Assembly: GCA_036741355.1 (NCBI GenBank)
Contig: DAINSK010000010.1
Span: 21,159 to 85,158, forward strand
Direction of reading: 5' to 3'
Length of the DNA: 64,000 nt
Source: JBBRGK01 sp036741355
GTDB taxonomy: Bacteria > Chloroflexota > Dehalococcoidia > CAUJGQ01
The notes beneath the pieces were generated by a model. The model was not told the DNA's origin. It saw only the letters and a program-made list of their open reading frames with translations, and did not search any database. Position 1 is the stretch's first letter; each line of letters opens with the position of its first letter. The translations under genes and the position numbers were made by a program. This document shows positions 60,494-64,000 of this stretch, one piece after another.

Positions 60494-61264
60494 ATGACCC
60501 TCGCCGACCTTACGCCGGCGCCTCCGGGCTTCAAGAAGATCGACTTTCACATCCATACACATTTCTCCGCTTGTTACGTGGACCACATCAAGCCGGAAGC
60601 GAACCGCCGTACCCGCCCCGAGGAGATCTTGCAGGCAGCGCTCGACGCGGGCGTGGACGCAATTGCGGTGACCGACCACAACGGCGTCGAAATGGTGCAA
60701 CCGCTTCGGGATCTTGCCAAGGGCACGGGACTGACGATCTTGCCGGGAACCGAGCTTTCGACCCGCGGCGGCCATTGCCTCGCGGTCTTCGACGTGGACG
60801 CCGACCTTGAACCGATCCGGGAGATGCTGATCGACGTCGGCTTCCCGCAAAAAGTATGGGGTGACGGCTTCAAACGGACCGACATGTGGATGGACGAAGT
60901 CATTGACCATATCGCACGGCGCGGCGGCATCGCTATCGGTGCCCACGTAGACCGCGAGCCGCGCGGCTTCATCGCATCGGACGAGCGGCATTCAGACAAG
61001 CTTCGCATCTACACGTCGCCAAACCTGTCGGCGTTGGAGATCACCGACCCACGCAAAAGGGAAAAGTGGAACAGCGGCGCCGACCTGCGCTACAAACAGC
61101 CGCGCGCCTGCATCCAGAGCTCCGATGCCCACGCCCCGGAGGAGATCGGCAGGCGGCCGGTGTTCTTGAAGATGGACGGCGTCTCGTTGGACGGCATTCG
61201 CACGGCACTGGCCGCCTACCGGGAGAGCATACTCTTTCCGGCGGACGTTGCGGCAGCATCATGA
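60494..61264 (+). CDS. PHP-domain phosphoesterase
   Basis: The 256-residue protein has FHIHTHFSACYVDHIKPE (HxH), VTDHNGVEMV, PGTELSTRGGHCLAVF, GIAIGAHVDREPRGFI and SSDAHAPEEIGRR, the full PHP metal-ligand set, in the family's order. Like the PHP protein at 18.2 kb, it lacks DNA-polymerase or histidinol-phosphatase features, so it may cleave small phosphoesters. It is followed by an enoyl-CoA hydratase 34 bases later, so they may be cotranscribed. Confidence 0.82.
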   Translation: MTLADLTPAPPGFKKIDFHIHTHFSACYVDHIKPEANRRTRPEEILQAALDAGVDAIAVTDHNGVEMVQPLRDLAKGTGLTILPGTELSTRGGHCLAVFDVDADLEPIREMLIDVGFPQKVWGDGFKRTDMWMDEVIDHIARRGGIAIGAHVDREPRGFIASDERHSDKLRIYTSPNLSALEITDPRKREKWNSGADLRYKQPRACIQSSDAHAPEEIGRRPVFLKMDGVSLDGIRTALAAYRESILFPADVAAAS

Positions 61265-61298
61265 ACACAGCCGGAGATAACGGGCCGGCTGGGAGGGT

Positions 61299-62087
61299 AT
61301 GACGATGGCGGTAGTTCTGTACGAGCGGCAGGAGCACGTTGCGGTGATCACGCTCAATCGCCCCGAGGCGCTGAACGCTATCACCCCGGAGTTGACGCGT
61401 GAATTGGGCGAAGCCTGGCGGCGCTTCGAGTCGGATGAAGACGCCTTGGTGGCCATCCTCACCGGAAACGGCCGGGCCTTCTGCGCCGGACTCGACATGA
61501 AGCAGGCCGCCGACGCGGTCCGCAGCGGTGTGCAGGGGGGCATTCCCGGCGGCGCGATGCGAATGCCGAATCCACGGGGAATCGCAAAGCCGATCATCGC
61601 CGCCGTAAACGGTCCCGCGGCCGGCGGCGGCATCTCGTTTGTGCTGGGATGCGACATCGTGCTGGCGTCGGAGACGGCCCAGTTCGTCGTGCCGTTTGCC
61701 GCCCGTGGCCGAGGCGGTGCGCCGGTTGCCCTCGACCTGGCACGGAAGACGAGCATCAGCGTGGCGCTCTACGCCGGTCTCACCGCCGGGCGTATCAATG
61801 CCGAGATGGCGCTGCGCATGGGGATCGCCCATGAAGTGCTGCCGCCGGATGACCTCATGCCGCGTGCGCTCGAGCTCGCGGAAAAGATAGCCGGTTTTTC
61901 CCAGCCGTCCGTGAGGAGCATCAAGCAGGCACTGATTCGCGCCCTGGAAGCCGGCATTCCGCAGGCGATGAAAGACGTGTCCGAGATAGACGCCGAAGTA
62001 CGCAAATCCGCAGATATGCGCGAGGGAACGCTCGCTTTCGACGAGAAGCGCCGGCCGCAGTTCCAGGGAGACGCAAAGCCGGAATAG
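61299..62087 (+). CDS. Enoyl-CoA hydratase/isomerase family protein
   Basis: The 262-residue crotonase has ITLNRPEALNAITPELTREL, GNGRAFCAGLDMKQAA and NGPAAGGGISFVLGCDIVLA, both oxyanion-hole segments complete. The usual acid after the second motif is replaced by a VPFAARGRGG segment, so classical hydratase activity is uncertain. GGGAGG precedes the first ATG, 6 bases before a second one. It precedes the flavin reductase-like gene by about 50 bases. Confidence 0.87.
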   Translation: MTMAVVLYERQEHVAVITLNRPEALNAITPELTRELGEAWRRFESDEDALVAILTGNGRAFCAGLDMKQAADAVRSGVQGGIPGGAMRMPNPRGIAKPIIAAVNGPAAGGGISFVLGCDIVLASETAQFVVPFAARGRGGAPVALDLARKTSISVALYAGLTAGRINAEMALRMGIAHEVLPPDDLMPRALELAEKIAGFSQPSVRSIKQALIRALEAGIPQAMKDVSEIDAEVRKSADMREGTLAFDEKRRPQFQGDAKPE

Positions 62088-62137
62088 CCAAGAGATTGGC
62101 CGTCCAGAGCCGCACCGCATCCGGTAAGGACACAGCG

Positions 62138-62749
62138 ATGCCGAGAAGCACTCCTGCGTATCAGCCGCTGCTCAGCCAACTGTGGACGCCGCTGGTCGCG
62201 GTCACAGCGTCCTGGAACGGGCGCGCGAGCGGCCAGATCGCCGTTTCCGCCCACGGCGCGTCCATTGTCCTGGACCGGCCACGCATCCTCGTGCAGCTCT
62301 ACAAGAGCAACCTGACGCACGACCTGGTCCGCGACTCCGAAGCATTCGCGTTGCACCTGCTCGGCGAAAACCAGCTCGACCTCGCGCACCTGCTTGGATT
62401 CGTGTCGGGGCGGAGCGTCGACAAACTGAGCGAAGTTCCACATCACAGAGGTGAGACGGGGAGTCCCGTTTTAGAGGAGTGTCTTGGCCACGTGGAGTGC
62501 CGCGTGATCAATGCGATGGACGGCGGCGACATGACCTGCTTCCTCGCGGACGTCGTCGCCGGCGCGTTGCGCGGCGATCAAAATGCGAGTCCGTTGCGAC
62601 CACTTTGGTGGTACCAGATGCGCAGTCGTATGCCGGAAGAGTGGCAACGCGAGTGGGACGACAAGATGGAGGCTGAACTGGCATTTAGCGAGCCGCTCTT
62701 CGATCACATCGATCGGACGCCCTGGCGGCCGGCCAGGACATCGACATAA
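62138..62749 (+). CDS. Flavin reductase-like domain protein
   Basis: I start at ATG 62138 (AAGGA upstream) rather than the TTG/GTG-type frame start at 62096. The 203-residue split-barrel protein has LVAVTASWNGRASGQIAV, RPRILVQLYKSNLTHDLV and FALHLLGENQLDLAHLLGF, the flavin-reductase (NADH:FMN) pattern of two-component monooxygenases. The C-terminus contains a non-standard W-rich segment. No monooxygenase partner was seen adjacent. Confidence 0.78.
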   Translation: MPRSTPAYQPLLSQLWTPLVAVTASWNGRASGQIAVSAHGASIVLDRPRILVQLYKSNLTHDLVRDSEAFALHLLGENQLDLAHLLGFVSGRSVDKLSEVPHHRGETGSPVLEECLGHVECRVINAMDGGDMTCFLADVVAGALRGDQNASPLRPLWWYQMRSRMPEEWQREWDDKMEAELAFSEPLFDHIDRTPWRPARTST

Positions 62750-62792
62750 CAAGCCGATTTCACCTGATACTCATTCGCGACCCGGCGGCGGG

Positions 62793-63185
62793 TCATCCTT
62801 CCGCGCGTAGCTCGGCGAAGACTTCTTTTGCGGTGAGCAAGGCCTCCCGAACGAGCGGCACCCCGACGTACCCGGAGAGATGGAGCATGACCTCGACCAA
62901 CTCGTCTTCGGTCCAGCCCTGCCGGCGCGCCATGCGAATGTGGATTGCCAGTTCGGGCGTGCGGGCGGTAGCAACGTCCGAAACGACGCAGATGAGGGTT
63001 CGCGTCTTGAGATCCAGCCCGGGTCTCGTCCAAAGGGCGCCAAAGACGGTCTCCGTCGCTACGTCGACGAACTTCTCCATGATCGGGTCGTTGTAGACCG
63101 TCTGACTGGCTCGGTCGACGAATGCTTCGCCCATGAGTTGACGCCGCAGCTCGCGGCCCTTGCGATGCCTATCGCTTTCAGCCAT
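62793..63185 (-). CDS. Carboxymuconolactone decarboxylase family protein
   Basis: I start at ATG 63185 (GGGGG before it); the longer frame to 63689 is not coding upstream. The 130-residue protein has the CMD helical core: EKFVDVATETVFGALWTRPG, TLICVVSDVATARTPELAIH, and MARRQGWTEDELVEVMLHLS. The catalytic-type Cys pair of AhpD is not present, so an antioxidant role is unlikely; it resembles the gamma-CMD of aromatic catabolism. Confidence 0.85.
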   Translation of the reverse strand: MAESDRHRKGRELRRQLMGEAFVDRASQTVYNDPIMEKFVDVATETVFGALWTRPGLDLKTRTLICVVSDVATARTPELAIHIRMARRQGWTEDELVEVMLHLSGYVGVPLVREALLTAKEVFAELRAEG

Positions 63186-63256
63186 GTGGGTTCCCCCTCT
63201 GTTCTCGTTTTCCGCACTATGGCGTACTTCGCCGTCCTTGCATCTGCGGAAATCCC

Positions 63257-63877
63257 TCATCTGTTCGATACGTACGCCTCGGTCTTCAAGGCTAGAACGA
63301 CCTGGTGCCGTTCGTCGCCCGATGCGTCGACGACACCGTGGAGAATCGCGAAACCGGCTGCTTCGATCAGGCCGGCGTTCGTGACGCTGTCGTACTGGCT
63401 CCAATACATCGGCACTCCGTGAAAATTCTCTTCGGTGCCTTCCGAGTCGCTGGTGCCCATCGTCACGAGGATGAGTCCGCCGGCCGGTAAGAAGCTGTGG
63501 AAGGTGCGAATCGTTTCGAGATGCGTTGCTCGCCGGGTGTGGAAGATCGCATAGAAAGAGACAACAGCGTCGACCTGGAATTCGCCTCTTTTCAAGGTTG
63601 ACATGTCCCGGACCTGGTACGTCGCCTGGGGCACAAGCGTTCGGGCCAGGGCGATCTGCTTCTTGGCGATGTCCAGTCCGATGACACAATAACCGTGCTG
63701 GACGAGGTATCGGTCAATCGGTATCCCCGCACCGCAGCCAGCGTCCAAAACCGTTGCCCCCGGCTTCAGGCGCTCCGCAAGCATATCCAGGTATGGCGTA
63801 CTCGCGAATTGGTCGCGTTGAGCCAGGTATCGCTCGGCGGCATTCTCGTATCCCTTGCGCACCAGCTCGTTGCTCAT
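63257..63877 (-). CDS. Class I SAM-dependent methyltransferase
   Basis: The 206-residue protein has motif I VLDAGCGAGIPIDRYLV (about 43-59), motif II GLDIAKKQIALARTL with the acidic Asp binding SAM ribose, and motif IV region DAVVSFYAIFHT. It is a small UbiE/CoQ-like type; the substrate is unknown. Start ATG 63877 gives a conserved N-terminus. Confidence 0.83.
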   Translation of the reverse strand: MSNELVRKGYENAAERYLAQRDQFASTPYLDMLAERLKPGATVLDAGCGAGIPIDRYLVQHGYCVIGLDIAKKQIALARTLVPQATYQVRDMSTLKRGEFQVDAVVSFYAIFHTRRATHLETIRTFHSFLPAGGLILVTMGTSDSEGTEENFHGVPMYWSQYDSVTNAGLIEAAGFAILHGVVDASGDERHQVVLALKTEAYVSNR

Positions 63878-63920
63878 AGGCTTAGGAGCTACCGAAAGTC
63901 ATCGGCCTGAAGCCTTGTCA

Positions 63921-64000
63921 TCAACCTCGCAGTTTCGCATCGAACTGGTGCTTGAGTCCGCGGAGGATCCGTTCCTGCTCGCGGGCAACGTCGTCGTCGG
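63921..64000 (-). CDS. C-terminal end of an unidentified gene (5' part outside window)
   Basis: The minus-strand frame ending at TGA (63921-63923) reads DDDVAREQERILRGLKHQFD then AKLRG and is open to the window edge. It looks like a helical, charged end of a real protein. The rest is not in the window, so no family can be given. Confidence 0.45.
   Translation of the reverse strand, partial: DDDVAREQERILRGLKHQFDAKLRG

Overview
The window looks like a chromosomal segment of a GC-rich, free-living, chemoheterotrophic bacterium, most plausibly a soil or groundwater Chloroflexota lineage. This is an inference from gene style: many CaiB/BaiF CoA-transferases, enoyl-CoA hydratases, acyl-CoA dehydrogenases, a MaoC-type hydratase, small one-domain stress proteins, a GAACNNNNGTTC-type SOS box and GTG starts. 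No rRNA is present to settle the taxonomy. Two tRNA genes are present, tRNA-Gly(TCC) and tRNA-Met(CAT). I see no CRISPR array, transposase or phage integrase.

Layout. (1) 1-5.4 kb is a defence and toxin-antitoxin patch: the C-terminal part of a type ISP restriction-modification methyltransferase, a DUF5615 toxin with a decayed DUF433 partner, a dead retropepsin-like fragment, and a PIN protein overlapping an XRE-ImmA/IrrE regulator-protease that has a clear promoter and palindromic operator. (2) 5.5-12.6 kb holds tRNA-Gly, then a complete five-gene acetoin-dehydrogenase-type 2-oxoacid dehydrogenase operon (acoA, acoB, acoX, acoC, lpd) and a small conserved protein. It ends at a 26-bp degenerate copy of the tRNA-Gly 3' end, so the operon may be an integrated island. 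(3) 12.6-25.4 kb is a catabolic region with an FAH-fold hydrolase, enoyl-CoA hydratases, two CoA-transferases, a two-subunit ThDP decarboxylase, an MFS exporter, a PHP phosphoesterase, a NIPSNAP protein, a cupin and two Mn/Ca-type cation exporters. It also holds two gene corpses (CoA-transferase tail, acyl-CoA dehydrogenase). (4) 25.6-41.7 kb is housekeeping: mutM-like, mrp-like, lipoprotein, rimM-khpA-rpsP-ffh, a multidomain histidine kinase, gap, a cysteine-dioxygenase-like protein, eno, xerD, a putative SOS-controlled protein with a RecT/Rad52-like 'AETKALGRAL' segment, and uvrC. (5) 41.7-50.9 kb is an acyl-CoA dehydrogenase, tRNA-Met, then accessory territory of small proteins, a VapBC pair whose toxin is fused to a foreign PKD-like fragment, secreted repeat proteins, a cupredoxin and envelope-stress peptides. 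(6) 51-64 kb is metabolism: a PLP aminotransferase, alpha/beta hydrolase plus MBL hydrolase, a LutB-LutA fusion operon with two overlapping small genes ending in an O6-alkylguanine methyltransferase, a MaoC-like hydratase, a truncated glycosidase, another PHP protein, an enoyl-CoA hydratase, a flavin reductase, a carboxymuconolactone decarboxylase-like protein and a methyltransferase.

How the genes work together. CoA activation (CaiB), beta-oxidation-type steps (ACAD, ECH, MaoC), ring-fission-type hydrolysis (FAH) and oxidative decarboxylation (aco operon) fit breakdown of organic acids. LutBA would oxidise lactate or glycolate. DNA-repair genes (mutM, uvrC, ogt, the putative SOS gene) are scattered. 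The most novel leads are the SOS-box gene at 38.7 kb, the tRNA-bounded aco island, the overlapping lut-ogt small genes, the 34-bp tandem promoter-like repeat at 48.7 kb and the 198-bp MITE-like element at 39.6 kb.
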